Below are positions 42,134 to 50,139 of a stretch of 52,968 nucleotides of DNA, piece after piece. Numbering within the stretch: position 1 is the stretch's first letter; each line of letters starts with the position of its first letter. The notes under the pieces are model-generated. The model ran no database searches. It was not told the origin of the DNA and saw only the letters and a program-made list of their open reading frames with translations. The stretch comes from Gemmatimonadaceae bacterium (lineage in GTDB: Bacteria > Gemmatimonadota > Gemmatimonadetes > Gemmatimonadales > Gemmatimonadaceae), in assembly GCA_022843265.1 (NCBI GenBank), contig JALHNZ010000022.1:1-52968 (forward strand), in the 5' to 3' direction. The position numbers were made by a program, and so were the translations under genes.

Positions 42134-43031
42134 TGTCAATGTCGTAGTGGGCCGCGCCGCCACGCGGGTCGCGCACACGCACAACGCCGGTGTACTCGTT
42201 CCACGGTGCGGGCTGCTGCGCGACCGACACGTTGCCTCGTCCATCCGCATACACAACACGCAACAATCCGGATTCACGCGGCAGTCCGGCCCCACTGAAC
42301 GTTGAGCGTGCATCACGCGTACGCACACCGCTGCGCTCAACCACGTCCACACGTCGGTTGCGGATGCGCAGCTCTACGTCATCATCAACCAGTCCGCTCC
42401 AACGCACGCCTCCGTTATTGCGGCCGTCTCGGTCATTACGGTCCCACGGTCCATCGCGGTCGTCATCGCGATCATCGCGGCGATCATCCCGGCGATCATC
42501 CCGACGATCGTCACCGCGCCCCCAGTCCCCGTCACGATTGCGCGAATCATTGCCACCGCGACGCGCGTCCGGCTCCCACGAGGCCGTCAGACGATACCGG
42601 TCATCACCGCTGCGAGGATCACGAATACGGACAATCGTTGTGTAATTGTTCCGCGACGTGGGCTGCTGAATCACGTCTACCTCACCGCGGCCATCAAGCG
42701 TACGAACGCGCACGAAACCATCAGTGCGCGGCAACGCGCCGCTTGTCCGGGGCCGCTCCGTGCGGGTGGCAAGAATGCCTCGCTCGCCGCGAACGGTTAG
42801 CTCGCGGCCCTGCATCACCAGCAGCACTTCGCGGTCCACGTTTCCGGACCACGTGAACAACGTGCGCGCGTTATCACGACCGTTATCACGACCGTTGTTA
42901 CCACGCGATTCACTGCCACGATTGTTTTTGTCGTTTCCGTTGCCACGTCCCGGCTGCGCGTTGGCGTAGTCAGGAATAACCGCGAGGAACGCGAGCGACA
43001 GGCTTACTGCGGTCGCACGAAACAGAGACAT
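42123..43031 (-). CDS. Exported protein with duplicated domain and R/D linker
   Basis: 302 residues. Signal peptide (LSLAFLAVIPDYANAQ) then an Asn/Arg/Gly linker. Two similar domains of about 95 residues follow: domain A (about 56-152, TLFTWSGNVDREVLLVMQGR to RIRDPRSGDDRYRLTASW) and domain B (about 208-302, GVRWSGLVDDDVELRIRNR to RVRDPRGGAAHYDIDIRW), sharing WSG.VD, DGRG.V.V.QQP and R.RDPR.G motifs. They are joined by a charged Asp/Arg linker encoded by a 12-nt tandem repeat. No known family. GGAGA is 6 bases before the ATG. Confidence 0.75.
   Translation of the reverse strand: MSLFRATAVSLSLAFLAVIPDYANAQPGRGNGNDKNNRGSESRGNNGRDNGRDNARTLFTWSGNVDREVLLVMQGRELTVRGERGILATRTERPRTSGALPRTDGFVRVRTLDGRGEVDVIQQPTSRNNYTTIVRIRDPRSGDDRYRLTASWEPDARRGGNDSRNRDGDWGRGDDRRDDRRDDRRDDRDDDRDGPWDRNDRDGRNNGGVRWSGLVDDDVELRIRNRRVDVVERSGVRTRDARSTFSGAGLPRESGLLRVVYADGRGNVSVAQQPAPWNEYTGVVRVRDPRGGAAHYDIDIRW
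42457..42516. repeat. 12-nt tandem repeat within the coding region
   Basis: Five 12-nt units, for example CGATCATCGCGG, CGATCATCCCGG and CGATCATCCCGA, encoding the Arg/Asp-rich linker of the duplicated secreted protein on the minus strand. Confidence 0.85.
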
Positions 43032-43338
43032 GGTGCTCTCCTGCTACTGACGCATTGTCGCGCCGGTCAGCGTTGCGTCATCAGGCTGATCGGTGAACGT
43101 CCGCCAAGCGCGTGATTGCCTTGGTGTCACCAATGCAGCAGTGCAGAGAGAGTGCCAGTGCGCGCGCAGTGGCGCGCACGATGTCGTAAACGCCATCGGC
43201 CACGCGACTTGCGCGTATCTCGCGCGGTCAGCGTGGCCGATGATTTGTCACCCGCAGGTGACAACTTGCTTTCAAACTGCAGGACGACTGCGCCTGGGCA
43301 ACGTGTGGCGTCGAGCCGGTACTACAACGTGCGTTTGT
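43032..43338. other. Intergenic region with three hairpins
   Basis: No convincing gene in these 307 bases; a 149-codon plus-strand frame overlapping it looks like a by-product of composition. It carries three consecutive perfect hairpins (separate entry). The region is the upstream side of the duplicated secreted protein gene. Confidence 0.6.
43158..43264. ncRNA. Three-hairpin structured element, candidate ncRNA
   Basis: Three perfect inverted repeats in 107 bases: 43158-43165/43172-43179 (8 bp), 43194-43205/43231-43242 (12 bp, with an inner GCGCG/CGCGC pair) and 43245-43252/43257-43264 (8 bp, loop CGCA). No T-run or promoter decides a strand. It could be a structured 5' leader, a small RNA or a 3'-end region of the NHL gene. 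Confidence 0.35.
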
Positions 43339-44520
43339 TTACCGGCCTGTTGGCCACACCACGCCTTGATCACGTTTGGTGACCGGACGCACACCTTTGT
43401 ACACGAAACGCTGCAGGCGCTTGCCTTCGTACGTTTCGGTGGTGAAGATGTTGCCCTTGGAATCGGTCGCAATGCTGTGCACCGCGAAGAACTGTCCAGG
43501 CTGACGACCACCGTCGCCAAACGTGGTGAGCACTTCAAGTGACTGCCGGTCCATCACGTGCACGCGCATGTTCTTGCCGTCGGCAAGATACATATACTTC
43601 TGCGCCGGATCACGAGAGAACGCGATGTCCCAGGTGGAGCCGTCGCCCAGTGTGCGTGGCATGACTTGCACTTCCTTGACGAACGTCCCGTTCTTGCGGA
43701 AGACCTGAATCCGGTTATTCGGTCGATCGCACACGTACACGTGTCCATCGTTCGTTGGCTCGGCGCAGTGTACCGGATTGCGAAACTGCTGCACGAGCGG
43801 CGCATCGGGATTGTACGGACCAAGGTTGCTGTCGCTGGGTGCGTTTCCGTACGCACCCCAGAAGCGCTTGATGGCACCGCTGTTCAGGTCGAGGACTGCA
43901 ACGCGCTTGTTGAGATACCCGTCGCTGACATACGCTTCGTTCGCCGCGTTGTCGATGGAGATTTTGGCGACGCGACCGAATGCATCCATGGACTTGCTGT
44001 CGGCCGCGCGTCCCGGCACGCCGTACTGGGCGATGAACTTGCCATCACGACTGAACTTCAGAATGTGCGAGTCGTTGGTGCCGTTGCCGCCAATCCAGAC
44101 ATGATCGTTCTTGTCAATGGAAATGCCGTGATTGGACTGCGGCCACGTGTAGCCCTGACCTTCGCCGCCCCACGAATTCACCAGGTTGCCTTCCGGATCA
44201 AACTCAAGCACCGGCGGCGCCGCGGCGCAGCACGCGCCGGATGGCGGATCGGAGAGCAGCCCCGCTTCCGTGCGCGCGTTCAGCGTGGCCGCGCCGCGAT
44301 GCACAATGAACACGTGGTCGCGTGAGTCGACACCCACGCCAATCACCATGCCGAGCAGCCAGTGGTTCGGAAGCGGCTTGGGCCACAGTGGGTCGACTTC
44401 GAAGGCCGGCGCTTGCTGTTGATCGGCCACGGCCTCGCTCACCCGCGACTGGGCAATGGCAAGGGTGACAATGGCCGTGCAGAGCAAACCAGCGAGCAGT
44501 GGCTTGGACGGGGTGCGCAT
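43339..44520 (-). CDS. Exported NHL-repeat protein (PAL-like propeller)
   Basis: 393 residues. Signal peptide (LLAGLLCTAIVTLAIAQ) then NHL beta-propeller repeats: IGVGVDSRDHVFIVHRG, HGISIDKNDHVWIGGNGTN, KISIDNAANEAYVSDGYLNKR, NPVHCAEPTNDGHVYVCDRPNNRIQVF, HSIATDSKGNIFTTETYEGKRLQRF. The arrangement resembles peptidyl-alpha-hydroxyglycine alpha-amidating lyase-type bacterial proteins, though catalytic metal residues were not checked. It is probably periplasmic. GGGAG precedes the ATG at about 12 bases. Divergent from the HupE gene. Confidence 0.88.
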   Translation of the reverse strand: MRTPSKPLLAGLLCTAIVTLAIAQSRVSEAVADQQQAPAFEVDPLWPKPLPNHWLLGMVIGVGVDSRDHVFIVHRGAATLNARTEAGLLSDPPSGACCAAAPPVLEFDPEGNLVNSWGGEGQGYTWPQSNHGISIDKNDHVWIGGNGTNDSHILKFSRDGKFIAQYGVPGRAADSKSMDAFGRVAKISIDNAANEAYVSDGYLNKRVAVLDLNSGAIKRFWGAYGNAPSDSNLGPYNPDAPLVQQFRNPVHCAEPTNDGHVYVCDRPNNRIQVFRKNGTFVKEVQVMPRTLGDGSTWDIAFSRDPAQKYMYLADGKNMRVHVMDRQSLEVLTTFGDGGRQPGQFFAVHSIATDSKGNIFTTETYEGKRLQRFVYKGVRPVTKRDQGVVWPTGR

Positions 44521-44654
44521 GGACGAGGGAGCTCCCGGGAGTGGCAGCCGACGCTGTGCGAATCGGCGGGGCGTGATAAGTTCGGCGGGTACGGCGGGAC
44601 GCCAAGGCTCGCGGACGCGTCCGGTCGCCTGAGCGTACGCTAACTAACGCACCA

Positions 44655-46058
44655 TTGCGCCATTCGTCCAGAGCATTTGTTCTCGTGCCATCAATATTCC
44701 GGGTTTTGCGCCGTCCGTGGTGTGTCCTGACGCTGTGCGCGTGCGTGTGCGCGCTACTCACGCCCCGTGCGGCCAGCGCGCATGAAATGCCACAACGAGT
44801 GGCGATCACCCTGCTGGTCAAGCCTGAGGGTGGACGCCTGCGGGTGCTGGTGCGCGTACCGCTTGAAGCGATGCGCGATGTCGACTTTGTCACGCGTGCG
44901 GACGGCACGCTCGATATCGCGCTCGCCACGCCACTGTTGCGTGAGGCGGCCACCGTGTGGCTGGTATCGGGGCTCTCCGTGTACGAGGATGGCAGGCCGA
45001 TGCCTGCGCCCACAGTGCGCGCAACGCGACTCGCGGAGCCCTCTGATCGTGCGTTTTCGCGCTATGACACGGCACTCGACGCGCTGCAACGCGCTGGTGT
45101 TGATACGCTCATTCGCGTGCGGCGAGAGCAGGCACTGCTCGATGTGTGGCTCGACTATCCAGTCGCCAACACCAACGCGCGATTTGATGTGGAGCCGAAA
45201 CTCGCGAATCTCGGTGTGCGCACCGTGACCGTGTTGCGGTATGTGCTCGACGACAATACCGAGCGTGCCTTCCAGTACACGGGGGATCCCGGTCGAATCG
45301 CGCTTGATCCGCGCTGGTATCAGGCCGCACGAACGTTCGTGTCACTCGGTTTCACGCACATTCTCGGCGGCATCGACCATCTGTTGTTTGTGTTCTGCCT
45401 TGTGATTCCGGTGCGGCGGTGGCGTCCGCTGGTGGCGATTGTTTCGGCCTTCACGGTGGCGCATTCGCTCACCCTCGCCACCGCGGCCTTCGGCTACACA
45501 CCGGATGCGCTCTGGTTTCCGCCGCTCGTCGAAACGCTCATCGCGGCGTCTATCGTGTTCATGGCCATTGAAAACGTGATCCGCCCGGAAAAGGCGCTTG
45601 AACGCCGATGGCCCATGGCGTTCGGGTTTGGGCTCATTCACGGTTTTGGCTTTTCGTTCGCCCTGCAGGAATCGCTGCAGTTTGTGGGCTCGCACCTTGT
45701 CACCTCGCTCGCCGCGTTCAATGTCGGCGTGGAGTTGGGGCAGGTGGCGGTGCTCGCGATCGCGGTGCCGCTGCTTGCACTGGTCGCGAGGCGCGTGCCC
45801 AACCGTTATGCGCTCACGGTGGCGCTGTCCGCGCTCGTGGCACACTCGGCGTGGCACTGGATGACGGAACGCGGCGCCGAGCTGCTCTCGTACGACCTGT
45901 CGTTGCCGTCGCCAAGCGCCGTGTTGTGGCTGTCACTCCTGCGGGGCGCTCTGCTGCTGGCGGTGGCGGCTGCCGTTGCCTGGGGCTTGTCGGGGGTATT
46001 TGATCGCCTGTCCAGGGAGCCGGGCGGTGGCGCCGCGACCTCCGAGCGGTCGGCGTAA
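44655..46058 (+). CDS. HupE/UreJ-2 membrane protein with extracytoplasmic domain
   Basis: 467 residues. A signal (TLCACVCALLTPRAASA) and an exported beta-rich domain (about 42-225) precede a membrane half of about six to seven helices. That half has the HupE/UreJ_2 signature: GFTHILGGIDHLLFVFCLVIP (about 233), AFTVAHSLTLATA, PLVETLIAASIVFMAIEN, GFGLIHGFGFSFAL (about 322) and FNVGVELGQVA. The family is thought to move nickel, cobalt or other metals; substrate here is not visible. Start uncertain: TTG 44655 and GTG 44685 are candidates. Upstream of the cytochrome c gene by about 100 bases. Confidence 0.85.
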   Translation: MRHSSRAFVLVPSIFRVLRRPWCVLTLCACVCALLTPRAASAHEMPQRVAITLLVKPEGGRLRVLVRVPLEAMRDVDFVTRADGTLDIALATPLLREAATVWLVSGLSVYEDGRPMPAPTVRATRLAEPSDRAFSRYDTALDALQRAGVDTLIRVRREQALLDVWLDYPVANTNARFDVEPKLANLGVRTVTVLRYVLDDNTERAFQYTGDPGRIALDPRWYQAARTFVSLGFTHILGGIDHLLFVFCLVIPVRRWRPLVAIVSAFTVAHSLTLATAAFGYTPDALWFPPLVETLIAASIVFMAIENVIRPEKALERRWPMAFGFGLIHGFGFSFALQESLQFVGSHLVTSLAAFNVGVELGQVAVLAIAVPLLALVARRVPNRYALTVALSALVAHSAWHWMTERGAELLSYDLSLPSPSAVLWLSLLRGALLLAVAAAVAWGLSGVFDRLSREPGGGAATSERSA

Positions 46059-46154
46059 TCCGGCGGAACGCGCCTCTGCGCTGGCCTGCGGGCGCGTGGG
46101 GCGACAGATTCAAGCTCTGTGGTTGAATACCGCTTCCGACTCAACTCTTTTCGT

Positions 46155-46631
46155 ATGATTGTTTGCTCGGCGAAGTTGCCGCAAAATCAACTCTGGCGAC
46201 GATTGGCGTTCGTTGTCGCGTGTGCGGTAACGGCGCTGGTGCCGCTGTCCGTGCACGCGCAAGGTCCGGCGGCGCGCACAACCGTTGACGGTGTGTACAC
46301 GTCACTGCAAGCCACGAAAGGCGCCGACATCTACGCGATGCTGTGCCAGTCGTGTCATTCAGCCGAGTCGCACACCGGTGCACCGTTTCGCAATAAATGG
46401 GTTGGCAAACCGCTCGGTGAACTCTTTGCGTACATCAGCAGCGAGATGCCAAAGACTGAGCCAGGTTCTCTCAGCGCGGACGAATATGCCGTGGTGCTGG
46501 CGTACATTCTGAAGATGAATGGCATGCCGGCGGGACGACGGACGCTGGTTGCTGACGCGTCGGCGCTGGATTCCATTCGCATTGACCTTCCGAAAAAAGG
46601 CGTGACCGGCGGAAGTACGCGCCAGCGTTGA
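46155..46631 (+). CDS. Exported monoheme cytochrome c
   Basis: 158 residues. Signal peptide (LAFVVACAVTALVPLSVHAQ), one heme attachment site CQSCH (about 75), and a downstream Met (EMPKTEPG) that may be the axial ligand. It would carry electrons in the periplasm. The gene lies 85 bases before the PQQ dehydrogenase on the same strand, so it is the likely electron acceptor for it. ATG 46155 is chosen because it gives a proper signal peptide; a longer frame from 46119 exists. Confidence 0.9.
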   Translation: MIVCSAKLPQNQLWRRLAFVVACAVTALVPLSVHAQGPAARTTVDGVYTSLQATKGADIYAMLCQSCHSAESHTGAPFRNKWVGKPLGELFAYISSEMPKTEPGSLSADEYAVVLAYILKMNGMPAGRRTLVADASALDSIRIDLPKKGVTGGSTRQR

Positions 46632-46646
46632 CGTTGTTTGCAGTAC

Positions 46647-46683
46647 CGGTTGCCGAACTGCTGTTCCCTCCCGTCGGCAACCG
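46647..46683 (+). promoter_or_regulatory. Intercistronic hairpin
   Basis: A perfect 10-bp stem (46647-46656 with 46674-46683, 17-base loop) between the cytochrome c and PQQ dehydrogenase genes, possibly an RNA processing or attenuation site. Confidence 0.4.
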
Positions 46684-46716
46684 CACGTGATCCCTACACG
46701 ATCGAGAGTGCGCGTC

Positions 46717-48936
46717 ATGGCAACATCGACGAGATCCCGACAGAATATTGCGTCCGCGGTCATGGGCGTCCTGTCCCTTGCAGGCGTTATCTGGTGGCAC
46801 GCGCAAGCGCTGGTCGCCGCGCCGCCCGCGCCGGAGGCTGTAGTGCTTGAGCGCGGTAATGTGCCAGGTGAATGGCGCTATTGGGGCGGCGACGCGTGGA
46901 GTTCGCGCTACTCGCCGCTCGATCAGATCAACGCGCGCAACTTTGACTCGCTTGAAACGGCGTGGCAGTGGAATGCCGGCGCGTTTGGAAAAGACGAGTA
47001 CTATCGCACGACGCCGTTGTATGCGAACGGACGTCTCTTTACGGTGGCGTCAACACGTCGTGTCGCCACGGCGATTGATCCGGAAACCGGCGAGACGCTC
47101 TGGATGTGGCGCCTTGACGAAGGCATTCGCTGGCAGAAGGCGCCACGCCAGTTCGCGGGCCGTGGTGTGGCCTACTGGAACGAAGGCAACGAAGAGCGAG
47201 TGATTGTGGTGACGCCCGGTTTTCACATGGCGTCGCTCGATGCAAAAACCGGCGTGCCTGATCCGAAGTTTGGCAAGAATGGAATCGTCGACTTGCAGGA
47301 TGGTTTGGGATTGCCACTGGTGCCGTTGGCGGTAGACGACTCGGGCCCGCTCATTATTTCTGATGCGGCGCCAGCACGCAAAGCGAAGCCGGGTGAGACG
47401 TGGGATCCAGTGCGCAAGATTGGCGCGGATGGCACGATCGGCATTGATCCGTCGCTTGGTCAGATCGCCAACAGCTCACCGGCCATCATTGTTGGTGATG
47501 TGATCGTCGTGGGCAGCTCGTCGATTCACGGCTACTATCCGATTCGTGTGCGCAACCTTCCAGGTCATGTGCGCGGCTTCGATGTGAAGACGGGTAAACA
47601 ACTCTGGAAGTTCAATCTCGTGCCGGAGCCCGGTGAGTTTGGTGCGGACACCTGGAAGAATGGCTCGAAGGTTGGTGACGAAGGTGTCGGCAAGAACGAT
47701 GCGTGGGCCACGCTGTCTGCCGATCCGGAACTTGGATTGGTCTACATTCCGGTGGGCATGCCGCTCATGGACGAATACGGCGGTCATCGTCCGGGCGACA
47801 ACCTGTTTGGCAACAGTCTCGTCGCCATCGATGTTAAAACCGGCAAGCGCAAGTGGCATTTCCAGATGGTGCACCATGACATCTGGGATTACGACACGCC
47901 AATAGCGCCGAATCTGATGGATGTCACGATTGACGGTCGCGCGCGCAAGATCATTGCGCAGCCCACCAAGCAGGGGTGGTTGTACGTCTTTGATCGCGCC
48001 ACCGGCGTCCCGATCTGGCCGATTGAAGAAAAGCCCGTGCTCAAGAGTGAAGTGCCAGGTGAGGTGAGTGCACCAACGCAGCCGATTCCCAGCAAGCCGG
48101 TACCGTACGCGCAGCAGGGACTCGAAGAAGAAGATCTCATTGACTACACACCCGCGATCAAGGATTCCGCGCTGAAGCTGGCGCGTCGTTGTCGCATGGG
48201 ACCGTACTTCATTCCCGCGTCGCTCAGCGATGGCAGCACGCCGAGTGGTTTGCGATGTTCGTGGTACGCACCGGGTGCTGCGGGTGGTGTGAATATCGAT
48301 GGCGGTGCGTCGGTTGATCCGGAAACGGGCATGCTCTATGTGGCGTCACAGAGTGGACTGAGCACGATCTCGTTGCAGAAGGATCCGTGCTCGGAGTTCC
48401 GTTACAGCTCACCACGCGACAACTGTGGCTTGATTGGCGCGCTTGATCCGCCGCCGGGTTACAAGCCGCCGTCGGAGCGTCCGGGCGGTTTCGCGGGTCG
48501 CGGCGGTGCGTCGCAGATTGGTGGCGTGTCGATTCTCAAGCCGCGTGAGCTTGGTGGTGTGACGGCGTACAACATGAACACGGGCGAGAAGGCGTGGTGG
48601 ATTCCGAACGGTGGATTTATTCCGACGACAAGTCGTGATCCGTTGTTCGCCGGTGTCACGTTGCCCGCGCGTTCATCGGCGGGTCAGGCGCAGGTGATCA
48701 CGACCAAGACGCTGATGATTTACGGAACGGGACGCAGCGGTGGCGTTCCGGGTCAGCCGCCGCAACTCTTTGCCGTTGACAAGGCCACGGGCAAGCAGGT
48801 TGGTGCGGTGGGGATTCCGTCAAAGACCACCGCGGTGCCGATGACGTTCATGCACAAGGGCAAGCAGTACATCGTGTTTGCGACGGGCAGTGGCTCGAAT
48901 GCGACGCTGGTGTCGTTGAGGTTGCCGGCGAAGTAA
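46717..48936 (+). CDS. PQQ-dependent quinoprotein dehydrogenase
   Basis: 739 residues. Eight-bladed PQQ propeller: YWGGDAWSSRYSPLDQIN (about 54-71), repeated blade tags such as VATAIDPETGETLW, DVKTGKQLWKFN, VTAYNMNTGEKAWW and FAVDKATGKQVGAV, and HHDIWDYDTPIAPNLMDV (about 387-404) as in glucose/alcohol dehydrogenases. An N-terminal hydrophobic stretch (ASAVMGVLSLAGVIWW) may anchor it at the membrane. There is no CxxCH, so electrons must pass to a separate cytochrome, presumably the upstream gene product. Substrate unknown. Start at ATG 46717. Confidence 0.92.
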   Translation: MATSTRSRQNIASAVMGVLSLAGVIWWHAQALVAAPPAPEAVVLERGNVPGEWRYWGGDAWSSRYSPLDQINARNFDSLETAWQWNAGAFGKDEYYRTTPLYANGRLFTVASTRRVATAIDPETGETLWMWRLDEGIRWQKAPRQFAGRGVAYWNEGNEERVIVVTPGFHMASLDAKTGVPDPKFGKNGIVDLQDGLGLPLVPLAVDDSGPLIISDAAPARKAKPGETWDPVRKIGADGTIGIDPSLGQIANSSPAIIVGDVIVVGSSSIHGYYPIRVRNLPGHVRGFDVKTGKQLWKFNLVPEPGEFGADTWKNGSKVGDEGVGKNDAWATLSADPELGLVYIPVGMPLMDEYGGHRPGDNLFGNSLVAIDVKTGKRKWHFQMVHHDIWDYDTPIAPNLMDVTIDGRARKIIAQPTKQGWLYVFDRATGVPIWPIEEKPVLKSEVPGEVSAPTQPIPSKPVPYAQQGLEEEDLIDYTPAIKDSALKLARRCRMGPYFIPASLSDGSTPSGLRCSWYAPGAAGGVNIDGGASVDPETGMLYVASQSGLSTISLQKDPCSEFRYSSPRDNCGLIGALDPPPGYKPPSERPGGFAGRGGASQIGGVSILKPRELGGVTAYNMNTGEKAWWIPNGGFIPTTSRDPLFAGVTLPARSSAGQAQVITTKTLMIYGTGRSGGVPGQPPQLFAVDKATGKQVGAVGIPSKTTAVPMTFMHKGKQYIVFATGSGSNATLVSLRLPAK

Positions 48937-48987
48937 GGGAGCGTATCGCAGACGTGATCCGGCCCGCGGGGGAACTGCGGGCGGGAA

Positions 48988-49012
48988 GGACACGAAAGCA
49001 CGAAGGGCACGA
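48988..49012. repeat. Short periodic repeat
   Basis: Units GGACACGA, AAGCACGA and AGGGCACGA (8, 8, 9 nt), just before the bidirectional terminator. Similar in style to the 8-nt repeats near 40.8-41.0 kb. Confidence 0.65.
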
Positions 49013-49017
49013 AAAAC

Positions 49018-49059
49018 AGCACCCACTTTGAGACGGTCAAAGTGGGTGCTGGTTTTTTT
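49018..49059. terminator. Bidirectional rho-independent terminator
   Basis: A perfect 14-bp stem (49018-49031 with 49037-49050, loop GACGG), then a run of seven T. On the minus strand it is followed by GTTTTT. It ends the PQQ gene and the convergent NHL gene. Confidence 0.95.
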
Positions 49060-49074
49060 GTGGTGCAGGATGTG

Positions 49075-50139
49075 CTAACGCTTTATGTATTTCTTAAGGG
49101 CACGTGGGCCGACTTCTGCCCCGTAGACGTTGCCCTTCGCATCCACCGCAACTCCCTCGGCCGCACTGGTGTTGCGGGTGGTCTCAATCGGATCGGGAAT
49201 GAAGCTCCACACCGCGCCGTCTTTGGCGCTGCCAATGCGGATGCCGCGTTTCCATTCGGGGCGGCCGGGAGCGATGGAGCCGGATTCCGAGTCTGCGGCA
49301 TAGAGTGTGTCGCCCGGTGTGATCCAGAGACCGCTGTTGCGCGAGAACTGATACCACGTGTCGAGATGTTTGCCGTTCTGATCGAAAATCTGAATGCGAT
49401 CGTTGCCACGGTCGGCTACAAACAAACGGCCCTGTGAATCCATGGCGAGCGCGTGCGGCTGATCGAACTCGCTGACGCCCGTGCCTTTCTTTCCCCACTG
49501 CGTGAGCAGTTTGCCGCTCTTGTCGAACTTGAGCACGCGTGCGTTGGCCGTGGCGTTCGAGGCGTGGCCTTCGGCGACAAAAATTGTGCCCTCACGCGTG
49601 ACGAACACCGCGTTGGGTTGCCAGAAGAAAAGGCTATCGCGACCACCGCCCGGTGTGCCGAGCGACATAAGCAGTTTACCGTCAGGGGAGAACTTGAGCA
49701 CCTGATGTCCGTTGATGTTGGACGGACGACGTGGCGCGGCCGTATCTCCCGGGGCGCGCGCCGGCGTGTTGTCACGACCGTCTACCACCCACACGTTGTT
49801 TTCGTGATCCACGAAAATACCGTGCGGCCAGTTCACCATGCCCGCACCAAACGACTGTACCAGTGTGCCGGCCGCATTGAACTTGAGAATCGGATGCAGC
49901 GACGAACCAACGCAGCTGTTCTGTGCGCATCGCTCACCCACCCACACACTTTCACCATCGCGATCAATCGCGACCGCGCTCGTTGAACCCCACGTGCGCC
50001 CCTCGGGAAGCTTGGCCCAGCCTTCAATCGTACGATACGGATTCGGACGATCATTTACCGGCTGATTCGCGGGTGTGCGCTGCGCGAGCAACGGCGTGCT
50101 CACCATGCAGAGCAGAAGTGCAGAGACTGCGTGTCGCAT
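49075..50139 (-). CDS. Exported NHL-repeat protein, coupled to FAD enzyme
   Basis: 354 residues. Signal peptide (RHAVSALLLCMVSTPLLAQ), then NHL-type propeller repeats: SAVAIDRDGESVWVGERC, HGIFVDHENNVWVVDGRDN, NAVFVTREGTIFVAEGHASN, HALAMDSQGRLFVADRGNDRIQIF and EGVAVDAKGNVYGAEVG. Similar to the other NHL protein at 43.3 kb and probably periplasmic. Its ATG overlaps the stop of the FAD oxidoreductase gene (TGATG), so the two are made together; a joint task is plausible but unknown. Confidence 0.9.
   Translation of the reverse strand: MRHAVSALLLCMVSTPLLAQRTPANQPVNDRPNPYRTIEGWAKLPEGRTWGSTSAVAIDRDGESVWVGERCAQNSCVGSSLHPILKFNAAGTLVQSFGAGMVNWPHGIFVDHENNVWVVDGRDNTPARAPGDTAAPRRPSNINGHQVLKFSPDGKLLMSLGTPGGGRDSLFFWQPNAVFVTREGTIFVAEGHASNATANARVLKFDKSGKLLTQWGKKGTGVSEFDQPHALAMDSQGRLFVADRGNDRIQIFDQNGKHLDTWYQFSRNSGLWITPGDTLYAADSESGSIAPGRPEWKRGIRIGSAKDGAVWSFIPDPIETTRNTSAAEGVAVDAKGNVYGAEVGPRALKKYIKR

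Noticed and set aside
43093-43542. 149-codon plus-strand frame over the three-hairpin region
   Set aside because: Runs into the antisense of the NHL gene, has no ribosome site, and its Cys/Arg-rich translation resembles chance.
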